Numbered from the stretch's first letter, positions 1-6,936 are shown. The stretch is 14,023 nt of DNA from an uncultured Solirubrobacteraceae bacterium (GCA_955652345.1 CATPBV010000290.1:1-14023); one strand, 5' to 3'. Made by a program: numbers and translations. Notes: generated by a model not told the origin, from the sequence alone.

Positions 1-938
1 GCGGCTCGTCCGCGGACCAGGACGAACGGTCTGAACAGCCCGCCGGAGACGACCAGCGACTCGAATGAGCCGAGCACGGCCTCGCGGGAGGTCCAGCCGT
101 GCAGAACCGGGTCGAACGCACCCAGGAGCCGCGGCGTCGGAAGGTCGGCTCCGACGGTGCCCCGCTTCAGGTCCACGAGTCCGTCGGCGCGCGTCTGGAG
201 CTCCGATCCGATCGCCGAGAGCCCCGCGCGCGCGTCGCGCAGCGTGATTCCGGCCCACTTCGCGAGGTCACGGTCGAGGGCGGGACCGTGACCACGAAGG
301 TATCGGCGTGCCAGCTCGGCCAGCGCCCGCGCGCGCTCCATCCGAGAGGGCTCGCTGAGCCAGTCGCCGACGAGCACGTAGGCGTGCCGCTGTCCGATCA
401 TCGGACCGCGGACCACGAGCCCCTGCAGCGCAGCGCGAAACAGGATGTGCACCAGCGCCTGGCCCCCGGTCCGCACGCCGGCCGAGGCGATTCGCTCCCG
501 TAGCTGCTCTCGGGTAAGCGGTCCTTCGCTCGCGAGAGACGCCGCGATCACAGCAAGCGCCTGGTCGGCTGCATAGGGCGTGACTCCCTCCTGCGAAAGG
601 CGTCGCGCGCTAGCCGCCCTGAGCTGAGGCGTGGTCAGCGCTTGCAGCAGTGGGTAGTCCTCGCTGCGGATCAAGTGAAGGGTGCCGCGGTTCAGCCAGC
701 TGATCAGCAGCGAGCGGTCATTCAGCCGCCGGTCCACATCCGCCGCGGTCAACCCCGTCGTGCGCGCCCTGACCGCGAGTCGCGCCGCTCGGGGGTCCTG
801 GGCCTGGATCGCCAGGAGTCGCTCGGCCACCTGAACCGGGCCGTCCGCCGGTGATCCCGCCAGCAGCTGGGCGCTGAAGCGAAGCGCCCAGACGCGGGAG
901 CTCGACTCTTCTACGCCCGTGCGGCCAGCTGCCCGCAC
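1..938 (-). CDS. AlkZ-like winged-helix DNA glycosylase family protein, 3' part cut off by window edge
   Basis: The minus-strand frame is open from a GTG at 938 to the window edge, giving 312 visible codons and no stop. The family (HTH_42 / AlkZ-like) consists of tandem winged helices; characterised members such as Streptomyces AlkZ excise bulky or cross-linked DNA adducts. The N-terminal part shows the family signature: LLAIQAQDPRAARLAVRAR at about 41-59, then WLNRGTLHL at 81-89 followed by EDYPLL. Q45-A-Q47 matches the QxQ motif needed for catalysis in AlkZ, whereas the AlkX/YcaQ branch has QxD. A second helical block (LTREQLRERIASAGV) and an FDP-x-LHGW element lie further on. The GTG start overlaps the 3' end of rlmN by 28 bp and is the only plausible start near the conserved N-terminus, so co-transcription with rlmN is likely. 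Family assignment is firm; glycosylase activity and substrate are inferred. Confidence 0.8.
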   Translation of the reverse strand, partial: MRAAGRTGVEESSSRVWALRFSAQLLAGSPADGPVQVAERLLAIQAQDPRAARLAVRARTTGLTAADVDRRLNDRSLLISWLNRGTLHLIRSEDYPLLQALTTPQLRAASARRLSQEGVTPYAADQALAVIAASLASEGPLTREQLRERIASAGVRTGGQALVHILFRAALQGLVVRGPMIGQRHAYVLVGDWLSEPSRMERARALAELARRYLRGHGPALDRDLAKWAGITLRDARAGLSAIGSELQTRADGLVDLKRGTVGADLPTPRLLGAFDPVLHGWTSREAVLGSFESLVVSGGLFRPFVLVRGRA

Positions 939-1912
939 GCGGCGTCTATGTCCCGTCCGCGGGTCAAACGGACGGTCACGTCCAGCCCGCGACGCTCGAG
1001 CTGCGCCTTGAACGCATCGATCGCCTTGCGGCTGGATGCTCGGAACGGCGAGCCAGTCGGGTTGTACGGGATCAGGTTGACCTTGAACATGCGCCGATCG
1101 AGCACCTCCGCCAGCTGGTCCGCCTGGACGTGGGAGTCGTTGACGCCCGCAAGCATCACGTACTCGACGAACACGCGACGACGCTTGCGCTCGTAGTACG
1201 ACCTGCACGCCGCCAGCACGTCCGACAGCGGGTGGCGGTCGTTGACGGGCATCAGCTCGGAGCGCAGCGCCTCGTCAGCGGCATGCAGCGACAGCGCGAG
1301 CCTGATCGGCATCGGGGTGTCGCGCAGGCGCTCGATCCCAGGGATCCAGCCTACGGTTGAGATCGCGGTGCGGCGGTGCGAGATGCCGAGATCGGGGAGG
1401 CGCTCGCACGCCGCGAGCACTGCTTCGAGGTTCATCATCGGCTCGCCCATGCCCATGAACACCGCGTGGTCGACGGGCTGGGGTCCGCTGCCCTCACCGG
1501 CTCCGCGACGGAAGTGAAGCGCCTGGTCGAGGATCTCATCAGCGGTCAGGTTGCGCCCGAAGCGCATCTGCCCGGTCGCGCAGAAGCTGCAGGTGAGCGG
1601 GCATCCGGACTGCGATGAGAGGCACAGCGAGCGCCGCCCGTCGTCGTAGACCATCAGGACGGCCTCGACGGCGCGGCCGTCGTGTGTGTGAAACAGCGCC
1701 TTGACGGTGCCGTCCCGCGACCGCGCCTGGCGGTCGACCGTCAGCGAGGAGAACGGCACGCGCTGCGCAAGCGCATCACGGAGTGCGCGCGGGAGGTTGG
1801 TCATGTCGCCAAACCCAGCCGCCCCCTGCGCCGTCCACCTCCAGACCTGCCGTGCGCGATATGCCGGCTGTCCGAGGTCCGTCAGTGTCCGATGAAGAAG
1901 TCCGAAGTCCAC
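911..1912 (-). CDS. rlmN: Dual-specificity 23S rRNA (A2503-C2) / tRNA (A37-C2) methyltransferase RlmN
   Basis: A 333-residue radical-SAM enzyme that methylates C2 of adenine A2503 in 23S rRNA and of A37 in some tRNAs. An N-terminal helical RNA-binding region (about 1-55, ending in MTNLPRALRDAL) precedes the radical-SAM barrel. The [4Fe-4S] cysteines are C104, C108 and C111 in GCPLTCSFC. C97 (SLCLSSQSG) and C326 near the C-terminus correspond to E. coli C118 and C355, the second being the cysteine that carries the methyl group. FMGMGEPMMN is the SAM-binding GGE-like motif, and SLHAADEALRSELMPVN is a hallmark of RlmN. The start is GTG at 1912 and reads MDFGLL, the usual N-terminus in this clade. 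No Shine-Dalgarno is visible and a promoter ends 5 nt upstream, so the transcript is probably leaderless. All key residues are present and the length is normal. Confidence 0.97.
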   Translation of the reverse strand: MDFGLLHRTLTDLGQPAYRARQVWRWTAQGAAGFGDMTNLPRALRDALAQRVPFSSLTVDRQARSRDGTVKALFHTHDGRAVEAVLMVYDDGRRSLCLSSQSGCPLTCSFCATGQMRFGRNLTADEILDQALHFRRGAGEGSGPQPVDHAVFMGMGEPMMNLEAVLAACERLPDLGISHRRTAISTVGWIPGIERLRDTPMPIRLALSLHAADEALRSELMPVNDRHPLSDVLAACRSYYERKRRRVFVEYVMLAGVNDSHVQADQLAEVLDRRMFKVNLIPYNPTGSPFRASSRKAIDAFKAQLERRGLDVTVRLTRGRDIDAACGQLAARA

Positions 1913-1917
1913 CGCTG

Positions 1918-1947
1918 ACTATGGTGGCAGCCGATGCGACTTGCCAA
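1918..1947 (-). promoter_or_regulatory. Candidate housekeeping promoter of rlmN
   Basis: Read on the minus strand, TTGGCA (1947-1942, 5 of 6 to TTGACA) and CATAGT (1923-1918, 4 of 6 to TATAAT) are separated by 18 bp. The predicted transcription start falls at about 1911-1912, on the GTG of rlmN, so translation would be leaderless. The -35 box lies inside the first codons of the divergent rluB gene. Such matches can arise by chance; position is the main support. Confidence 0.4.
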
Positions 1948-2650
1948 GTACCTCGCTCATGCCGGCGTCGCGTCCCGCCGAGCGTCCGAGGAGCTCGTCC
2001 GCGCCGGCCGGGTGACGGTTGGCGCGAGCGTGGTCAGAGACCCCGCTTGGCCGGTTGACGCCTCCTCCCAGGAGGTGTCACTCGACGGGTCTCCGGTGCT
2101 TGCCCCCGCCGGGTGGGTCGTCTATGCGCTCAACAAGCCCCCGGGCGTCGTCTCGACAGCGCGCGACCCGCAAGGGCGTCCGACCGTCGTCGATCTCGTG
2201 GCCAGTGACCGTCGCCTGTATCCCGTGGGGCGCCTCGACATCGACACGACCGGGCTGATCCTGCTGACGGACGATGGCGAGCTCGCCCACCGCCTCACGC
2301 ATCCACGCTACGAGGTTCCAAAGACCTACCGGGCGCTCGTTGGGAACCCTCCGGTCCGCGAAAGCGCGCTGGAGGCATTGCGTGGCGGCGTCGAGCTCGA
2401 GGACGGGATCACCAGCCGGGCGCGTGTTCGAAGGCTGGCTGCCGACGTGGTCGAGATCACCATCCACGAGGGTCGCAAGCGCCAGGTCAAGCGGATGTGC
2501 GATGCAGTGGGACACCCGGTCATCGGTCTTGTGAGGGTCAGTATCGGCCCGGTGGAGCTGGGCGACCTGGGCCCCGGGGAGGTCCGTCAGTTGACCGAGG
2601 AGCAGGTCGACCACCTCAAGAGGATTGGCGAATTGCATCCGCATATGTGA
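1934..2650 (+). CDS. rluB: 23S rRNA pseudouridine synthase, RluB/RsuA family
   Basis: A 238-residue enzyme that isomerises a uridine of 23S rRNA (position 2605 in E. coli numbering for RluB) to pseudouridine during ribosome assembly. An S4 RNA-binding domain occupies about 1-60 (MRLAKYLAHAGVASRRASEELV). The RsuA/RluB catalytic domain follows: NKPPGVVST at 67-75, YPVGRLDIDTTGL at 96-108 with catalytic Asp102, then LAHRLTHPRYEVPKTY and the HEGRKRQVKRM block. The ATG at 1934 begins directly with the S4 domain; a weak GGTGG lies 6 nt upstream. In many actinobacteria this gene sits in an scpA-scpB-rluB-cmk-der neighbourhood. Here scpAB is not next to it, rlmN is divergent, and three surface genes separate it from the aro-cmk-der run. 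RluB versus RluE/RsuA paralogy is judged from context only. Confidence 0.93.
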   Translation: MRLAKYLAHAGVASRRASEELVRAGRVTVGASVVRDPAWPVDASSQEVSLDGSPVLAPAGWVVYALNKPPGVVSTARDPQGRPTVVDLVASDRRLYPVGRLDIDTTGLILLTDDGELAHRLTHPRYEVPKTYRALVGNPPVRESALEALRGGVELEDGITSRARVRRLAADVVEITIHEGRKRQVKRMCDAVGHPVIGLVRVSIGPVELGDLGPGEVRQLTEEQVDHLKRIGELHPHM

Positions 2651-2668
2651 TGCGGAACGCCAATCCTC
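2620..2668 (+). terminator. Inverted repeat spanning the rluB stop codon, possible terminator
   Basis: A perfect 11-bp inverted repeat, GAGGATTGGCG at 2620-2630 and CGCCAATCCTC at 2658-2668, encloses a second 6-bp stem (CCGCAT 2639-2644 with ATGCGG 2650-2655, 5-nt loop). The rluB TGA (2648-2650) lies between the outer arms. No T-run follows, so it would be a non-canonical terminator or a 3'-end stabiliser. It separates rluB from the promoter of the next gene, which starts 3 bp downstream. Confidence 0.55.
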
Positions 2669-2670
2669 GC

Positions 2671-2697
2671 TAAAGATCCGGCGGTGCCGACCGATCA
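2671..2697 (+). promoter_or_regulatory. FliA/WhiG-type (sigma-28 family) promoter of the exported protein gene
   Basis: TAAAGATC (2671-2678), an 11-bp spacer, then ACCGATCA (2690-2697) fits the sigma-28 family consensus TAAAGTTT-N11-GCCGATAA at the invariant TAAAG and CCGAT cores and at the spacing. The ATG follows 8 nt after the -10 box, so the transcription start should fall at or next to the initiation codon. The same element, with the same spacing and ATG distance, recurs at 13623-13649. Confidence 0.65.
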
Positions 2698-2705
2698 CCG
2701 TCGGC

Positions 2706-3344
2706 ATGAGACGACGTTCGCCCTCACTGGCCGTTGCCCTCGTCGCCCTGGTGATCTCCCTCGGCGGCACCGCGATCGCCGCGAGCCACCTCGTCAGCGG
2801 TGACAGCCTGATCAAGAAAGGTTCGCTGTCGGGGAACAGGCTGCGCAAGCACACCGTGGCCCGCGCGCAGATAGACATGGCCCGGCTGGGCAAGGTGCCA
2901 CGCGCACATGTCGCGGACGTCGCCACCAACGCGGCCAACGCGAGCCACGCAAGCACGGCCGACACGGCAACGACGGCGGCCCTTGCCAACCAGCTGCCCG
3001 CGCTCAGCTGGGTCCCGCTGCCGCTGATCAACGGATGGGTGGACTACAACGGTCCTGGTGAATCCCGGACTCCCGCGGCCGCTGTCGATGCGCAGGGGAT
3101 CGTGCACCTGCGCGGAGCGATCAAGAACCCGGCCGGCGGGACCGCCGACCCTAAGTTCGGCACCATGCCCTCGCAGTTCCTGCCCAGCTCGCCCGTCTAC
3201 CTGTCAGCGATTCTCGTCAACGCAAACACTGGGCGGATCACGCTATTCCCCGATGCGGGGTTGCTCGTGACTCAGACCGGCGGCGGCGATGCGAACGCGG
3301 CCGCGTTCACGAGCCTCGACGGAGTGACGTACCCGCTCACCTGA
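2706..3344 (+). CDS. Exported protein with Ala-rich linker and tail-fibre-like C-terminal domain
   Basis: A 212-residue protein of unknown function. Residues 1-27 form a signal peptide (MRRRSPSLAVALVALVISLG, then a GTAIAAS-type cleavage region). Residues 30-60 carry short DSLIKKGSLSGNRLRK-type segments as in many Solirubrobacterales exported proteins. Residues 68-97 have Ala at roughly every third position with Asn/Thr/His between, suggesting an extended or trimeric helical linker. From about 101 a beta-rich domain (SWVPLPLINGWVDYNG, GIVHLRGAIKNP, FTSLDGVTYPLT at the end) resembles the compact C-terminal domains of phage tail fibres and related exoproteins. That resemblance is from memory of motif style, not a search. 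The frame is open upstream to 2625, but the ATG at 2706 starts the signal peptide and lies 8 nt behind a strong promoter match. It overlaps nothing and converges with the next gene. Confidence 0.8.
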   Translation: MRRRSPSLAVALVALVISLGGTAIAASHLVSGDSLIKKGSLSGNRLRKHTVARAQIDMARLGKVPRAHVADVATNAANASHASTADTATTAALANQLPALSWVPLPLINGWVDYNGPGESRTPAAAVDAQGIVHLRGAIKNPAGGTADPKFGTMPSQFLPSSPVYLSAILVNANTGRITLFPDAGLLVTQTGGGDANAAAFTSLDGVTYPLT

Positions 3345-3357
3345 CGGTCGGCCCGCG

Positions 3358-4923
3358 CTACCGCTGGACGAGCAGCCCGTCGTTGCGCAAGCTGGTCGTG
3401 TCCAGTACCCGGGCGATATCGCTCCGGGTCACCAGTTGCCGATGGTCAGCGACCATCCGCAGGACGGTGAACTGATACACGCGCCGCCGCGAGAGCTCGT
3501 GAAGGCCGCTGACCGGGTAGCTGGCCTGCATGACCGACGGCCACAGGTTGCACGCCGAGCCCCACCAGCAGAACCCTCCGCTCGGCGGTGAGGTGAACGA
3601 GACGACGTCGAGCTCTCCGACCGCCGGCCCGCGCCCGGGCAGGAAGCTCAGCCCTCGGAGGTACAGCGACAGCGGCAGCCGGTCGCGGTAGTGCTGAATC
3701 AGGATCAGGCGCGCGCCGGCGCCACCCACCGGTCTGGCGCCGAGCAGCCGCGCGACGGCGCGCCAATCGGGCCGCTGGTAGTCGCGGTTGACGTGCACGG
3801 CCACGGCAACGCCCACGCCGATGATGCACAGCGCGGCCGTGATCCAGACCCCAACCAAGGTCGCTCGCGGCGTGCCCAGACCGGCGGCCACCGCCAGTGC
3901 CGCGGCGGGCCACAGCGCCAGGAGGTTGCGCGTGATCAGATCGTCGACCCCGCCCGCGATCAACGCCAGGTTCAGGAGCAGACCGCCCAGCGCGAGGCCT
4001 GCGGCGACGAGCGCGGCCCGCCGCGCGCGCTCGTCGCCGAGCCACATCACGAGCGCCAGGCCGACGGCCGCGAGTGCGGCCGCCAAGGGGATGAGCAGCG
4101 ACTGAGAGGGGCTCTGAAAGCCGGTGAGGAATTGCGGGACGACCTGGCTCAGCCGGCGCCCGATCGGGACCGGCGCGATCCAGCTGGCGTTGCCCGTGCC
4201 GCTCTGGCTGATCGCCAGCGGCACGAGCGCCAGGCCACACAGCGCCACCAACCCCACCGAGACATGAACCGAGCGCCGCCGGCGGTGGATCGCGAGCAGC
4301 CAGACCGCCTGCGGCACGACCGCCAGCAGCGCGTAGTAGTGCGTGGCCAGGGCCAGCGCCGCGAAGATCGCCCAGACAGCCAGACGCCTCGCCGTCGGCT
4401 GCTCGCGAGCGTAGGCGAAGCCGAGCAGCGCGAGCGATGAGAGCAGCACGAGCAGCTCATAGGAGCGGGCTTCCTGCGAGTACCAGATCAACAGCGGGTT
4501 GCAGGCCGCGAGCGCCGCGGCGATCACGCCGGCACGCCGCGAGATCAGCTTGCTGGCCGCCCCATACAGGCTCGGGACCACCGCCACGCCGGCCACCGCG
4601 GACAGCGAGCGTAACCCCGCCTCGCCGTAGCCGAAGACGCGGGCCCACACCCACGCGATGCAGTAGTACAGCGGCGGCGTGGACTCGGACTGCGGGATCA
4701 GCCCGAGCATCTTGCCCGGCGAGAAGTGCACGAGCAGCGCGGTATTCGCCTCGTCGAACCAGAATCCCTGGCGCCCGATGCCCCAGAAGCGCAGCACCGC
4801 GCCGAGGAGCGTCAGTGCGAGCACCAGCACCGCGATGGGCGAGGCGACGAGCGAGTGCGCGCGCGAGAGCACAGTACGTGGGTCCTGGACGCGCGACTCC
4901 GGGTGCAGCGTGCCGACGCTCAC
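3358..4923 (-). CDS. GT-C superfamily glycosyltransferase (GT39/PMT-like), multi-pass membrane protein
   Basis: A 521-residue integral membrane protein with roughly ten hydrophobic segments between about 28 and 375 and a C-terminal extracytoplasmic part. GT-C enzymes use polyprenyl-phosphate sugars on the outer face of the membrane. The first periplasmic loop carries the acidic catalytic motif WFDEANTALL (D57-E58), and STPPLYYCIAWVW and IWYSQEARSYELL (E151 region) are typical of the ArnT/PMT_2-like branch. The tail has WRAVARLLGARP and LILIQHYRDRLPLSLYLRGL segments plus a Cys pair in FCWWGSACNLW that could form a disulfide. The chosen start is GTG at 4923; an alternative GTG exists 17 codons in, and neither has a good Shine-Dalgarno. 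It is convergent with the upstream exported protein (13-bp gap) and divergent from the next mannosyltransferase gene. Sugar and acceptor are unknown; a cell-envelope glycan or protein glycosylation role is inferred. Confidence 0.85.
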   Translation of the reverse strand: MSVGTLHPESRVQDPRTVLSRAHSLVASPIAVLVLALTLLGAVLRFWGIGRQGFWFDEANTALLVHFSPGKMLGLIPQSESTPPLYYCIAWVWARVFGYGEAGLRSLSAVAGVAVVPSLYGAASKLISRRAGVIAAALAACNPLLIWYSQEARSYELLVLLSSLALLGFAYAREQPTARRLAVWAIFAALALATHYYALLAVVPQAVWLLAIHRRRRSVHVSVGLVALCGLALVPLAISQSGTGNASWIAPVPIGRRLSQVVPQFLTGFQSPSQSLLIPLAAALAAVGLALVMWLGDERARRAALVAAGLALGGLLLNLALIAGGVDDLITRNLLALWPAAALAVAAGLGTPRATLVGVWITAALCIIGVGVAVAVHVNRDYQRPDWRAVARLLGARPVGGAGARLILIQHYRDRLPLSLYLRGLSFLPGRGPAVGELDVVSFTSPPSGGFCWWGSACNLWPSVMQASYPVSGLHELSRRRVYQFTVLRMVADHRQLVTRSDIARVLDTTSLRNDGLLVQR

Positions 4924-4995
4924 GCGGCGGATGCTAAGTGGTCCCGGACGGACTTAGGCGGCCATACCTCTTAACCCGATTCCAACCCGACCCGC

Positions 4996-5025
4996 TGGAA
5001 ACCGCGATCTTCCAATAGGCACTAT
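4996..5025 (+). promoter_or_regulatory. Candidate promoter of the MptB-like gene
   Basis: TGGAAA (4996-5001) and CACTAT (5020-5025) with an 18-bp spacer resemble a housekeeping promoter (4 of 6 at -35, weaker at -10). The predicted start near 5032 gives a leader of about 37 nt to the ATG at 5069. It lies in the 145-bp gap between the divergent glycosyltransferase genes; I found no convincing promoter for the minus-strand gene there. Confidence 0.35.
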
Positions 5026-5055
5026 TCCGGCGATGCCACAGGACTCGCGCAGATT

Positions 5056-5061
5056 GGAGGT
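5056..5061 (+). promoter_or_regulatory. Strong ribosome binding site that decides the start of the MptB-like gene
   Basis: GGAGGT lies 7 nt before the ATG at 5069. An upstream in-frame ATG at 5033 has no Shine-Dalgarno and would sit at the predicted transcription start, so 5069 is preferred. Confidence 0.7.
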
Positions 5062-5068
5062 CCAGCCG

Positions 5069-6541
5069 ATGCTGGCGTCCGGGCAGGTAGCCGGCGCCGG
5101 TGCCGCCCAGGCCGACGGAGCCGTCGCGCTACCGAGGCTCGGCATCGCGGGCCGGCGACTGCGCCTACCGCGCCTGCGCGTGAGCGCGCATCCGATCGTC
5201 GGTCGGCTCGCCCTTGGATGGCTGCTTGTGGGCGGCTTCGCGGTCGCCGCGTTCGCGCGGTCAGGACCGACGGTCCTCGTTCCCGAGAGTGGCCAGGTGT
5301 TCCCGCCCTGGGAAGCCGGCCCGCTGAGCCTGTCGTTCGGACACCTGACGCACAACTGGCAGACGCTCGATCTCGGCTTCAGCCTCATGCTGATCGCTAT
5401 GGCTGGCGCGTACCTGCTGCTCGTCGCATCCGTTCGTACGCTGTCGGTCCGGGCAATTGTGGCCTGCATCGTGCTGCTGCACCTGATCTTCCTGATGGGG
5501 CCGCCGCTGCAGCTGAGCGACCTCTTCAACTACCTCGGTTACGCCCGCCTGGGCGGGCTGCATCACCTCAATCCGTACACCCACGTCATCGGGCAGGAGA
5601 TCCACGATCCCGTCTACCGCTTCACCTCGTGGCACAACCTCCACAGTCCCTACGGTCCCCTGTTCACGGCCGCCTCATACCCGCTCGGGCTCCTCTCGCT
5701 TCCCTTGGCGTACTGGATCCTGAAGACCACGACGATCCTCGCAAGCCTGGCGTTCATCGCCCTTGTGTGGCGGTGCGCTGAGCGGCTAGGCCGCGACCCG
5801 CGGTTCGCGCTGGTGTTCGTCGCGCTGAACCCGATCTACGTGATCTACGCCATCGGCGGGTTCCACAACGACCTGATCATGCTCGTCCCCTCGCTGGGCG
5901 CGATCGTCCTGCTGCTGGGACGCCGCTATCGCGCGGCAGGGGCGGTGTTGATGCTGGCCGTGGCGATCAAGTTCAGCGCGATCCTGCTGCTGCCGTTCCT
6001 GCTGGTTGCAGTGCGCGCGCCGAAGGCACGCAAGCAGGTCGTCATCGGGTCGGTGCTCGGCGCCCTTCCGCTGGCAGCGCTCAGCGTGGCGCTGTTCGGA
6101 TTCTCGATTCCGAACCTTCAGGACCAGAGCACGCTGCTGACCGACGTCAGCATCCCCAACATATTCGGGCTGCTGATCGGCCTCGGGGGCGGCGCGCCCG
6201 CGCTCCTGCGGGCAGGGAGTGTCGCGCTGGTGGTGACGATCGCGCTGCTCCTGCGCCGCCGGCACGACTGGCTGGCGCAGGCGGGCTGGGGGACGCTGGC
6301 TCTGATCGCCAGCCTCGCCTGGCTCGTGCCCTGGTACGTCGTCTGGCTGCTGCCGCTGGCGGCGCTCGGGACGAGCCTCAGGCTGCGCCGCGCCGCACTC
6401 GTACTGACCGTCTATCTCGTGTTCGCGTTCGCCCCGAGGACCGAGATGGTCCTGAAGTCGAAGGGGATCTACCTGCTCGGCTCGAACGCCGGCCAGGCCT
6501 CCCTGGCCCTCCAGAACAAGCTCTCCAACCCGCCTCAGTAG
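5069..6541 (+). CDS. MptB-like polyprenol-phosphate-mannose-dependent mannosyltransferase (GT-C, GT87-like)
   Basis: A 490-residue multi-pass membrane protein. The family, exemplified by mycobacterial MptA/MptB, transfers mannose from polyprenyl-phosphomannose in alpha-1,6 linkage when building lipomannan-type glycans on the outer side of the membrane. Visible features are an N-terminal cytoplasmic stretch rich in Arg (about 1-45), a first membrane helix (about 48-63), an acidic loop motif LSDLFNYLGYARL near 149-161, HHLNPYTH at 165-172, SPYGPLFTAASYPL near 193-206, and GGFHNDLIM at about 263-271. Further hydrophobic helices run to the end. NPY and SPYGPL are characteristic of MptB-like proteins. 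The ATG at 5069 is chosen because of GGAGGT 7 nt upstream; an in-frame ATG at 5033 would add 12 residues. The neighbouring divergent GT-C gene suggests a shared envelope-glycan role. The exact linkage and donor are inferred. Confidence 0.87.
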   Translation: MLASGQVAGAGAAQADGAVALPRLGIAGRRLRLPRLRVSAHPIVGRLALGWLLVGGFAVAAFARSGPTVLVPESGQVFPPWEAGPLSLSFGHLTHNWQTLDLGFSLMLIAMAGAYLLLVASVRTLSVRAIVACIVLLHLIFLMGPPLQLSDLFNYLGYARLGGLHHLNPYTHVIGQEIHDPVYRFTSWHNLHSPYGPLFTAASYPLGLLSLPLAYWILKTTTILASLAFIALVWRCAERLGRDPRFALVFVALNPIYVIYAIGGFHNDLIMLVPSLGAIVLLLGRRYRAAGAVLMLAVAIKFSAILLLPFLLVAVRAPKARKQVVIGSVLGALPLAALSVALFGFSIPNLQDQSTLLTDVSIPNIFGLLIGLGGGAPALLRAGSVALVVTIALLLRRRHDWLAQAGWGTLALIASLAWLVPWYVVWLLPLAALGTSLRLRRAALVLTVYLVFAFAPRTEMVLKSKGIYLLGSNAGQASLALQNKLSNPPQ

Positions 6542-6546
6542 CGGCA

Positions 6547-6555
6547 TGGCAGAAT
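6547..6555 (+). promoter_or_regulatory. Weak extended -10 element before aroH
   Basis: TGG-CAGAAT (6547-6555) resembles an extended -10 box, ending 9 nt before the aroH ATG; no -35 match is visible. The 23-bp gap to the previous gene is short, yet the preceding mannosyltransferase is functionally unrelated, so an own promoter for the operon is plausible. Low confidence. Confidence 0.25.
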
Positions 6556-6564
6556 CCGCCGGCG

Positions 6565-6930
6565 ATGCGGCTGTTCGCGCTGCGAGGCGCTAATTGCGTG
6601 CAGGCAAACGAGGCCGGCGCGATCCTCGACGCAACCGAGCAGCTGGTACGGGAGCTGATGGCGCGCAACGCCCTCGAGCCCGAGGCGATCGTCAGCTGCA
6701 TCTTCACCCTGACCGAAGACCTCAACGCGGAGTTTCCCGCCGTGGCCGCGCGCAACCTCGGCCTCAGCCGCGTACCGCTGCTGTGCGCCCGCGAGGTCCA
6801 GGTGCCGGGTTCGCTACCGCGGGTGATCCGCGCGCTCGTCCACTACTACGCCGAGAAGGACCACACGCCCCAGCACGTGTACCTCGGGGAGGCTCGGGCG
6901 CTCCGCGCCGATCTCGAGTCGGCACAATGA
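6565..6930 (+). CDS. aroH: Monofunctional chorismate mutase, AroH type
   Basis: A 121-residue enzyme that rearranges chorismate to prephenate, the branch step towards Phe and Tyr. It has the trimeric Bacillus-type AroH fold, not the all-helical AroQ type. Residues matching the B. subtilis active site are present: R7 in MRLFALRGAN, C74 and E77 in PLLCAREVQVPG, R89 in LPRVIRALVHYY, and Y106 in HVYLGEA. DLNAEFPAVAARNLGL at 52-67 is another family signature. Length is typical. It begins 23 bp after the mannosyltransferase stop and is followed 6 bp later by the aminotransferase, so these two are co-transcribed. The start begins directly at the conserved MRxFAxRGA N-terminus. Confidence 0.96.
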   Translation: MRLFALRGANCVQANEAGAILDATEQLVRELMARNALEPEAIVSCIFTLTEDLNAEFPAVAARNLGLSRVPLLCAREVQVPGSLPRVIRALVHYYAEKDHTPQHVYLGEARALRADLESAQ

Positions 6931-6936
6931 ATCTTC

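Noticed and set aside
99..503. Plus-strand ORFs in the first 900 bases
   Set aside because: They lie opposite the continuous minus-strand AlkZ-like reading, which has clear family motifs.
2625..2705. Upstream start for the exported protein (MANCIRICD extension)
   Set aside because: Would overlap rluB, the inverted repeat and the promoter, and would bury the signal peptide.
2078..3031. 317-codon minus-strand frame across rluB and the exported protein gene
   Set aside because: Opposes two well-supported genes and a promoter; no recognisable domain.
4924..5032. Sigma-28-type or housekeeping promoter for the minus-strand glycosyltransferase
   Set aside because: No TAAAG-CCGAT pair and no adequately spaced -35/-10 pair on the minus strand.
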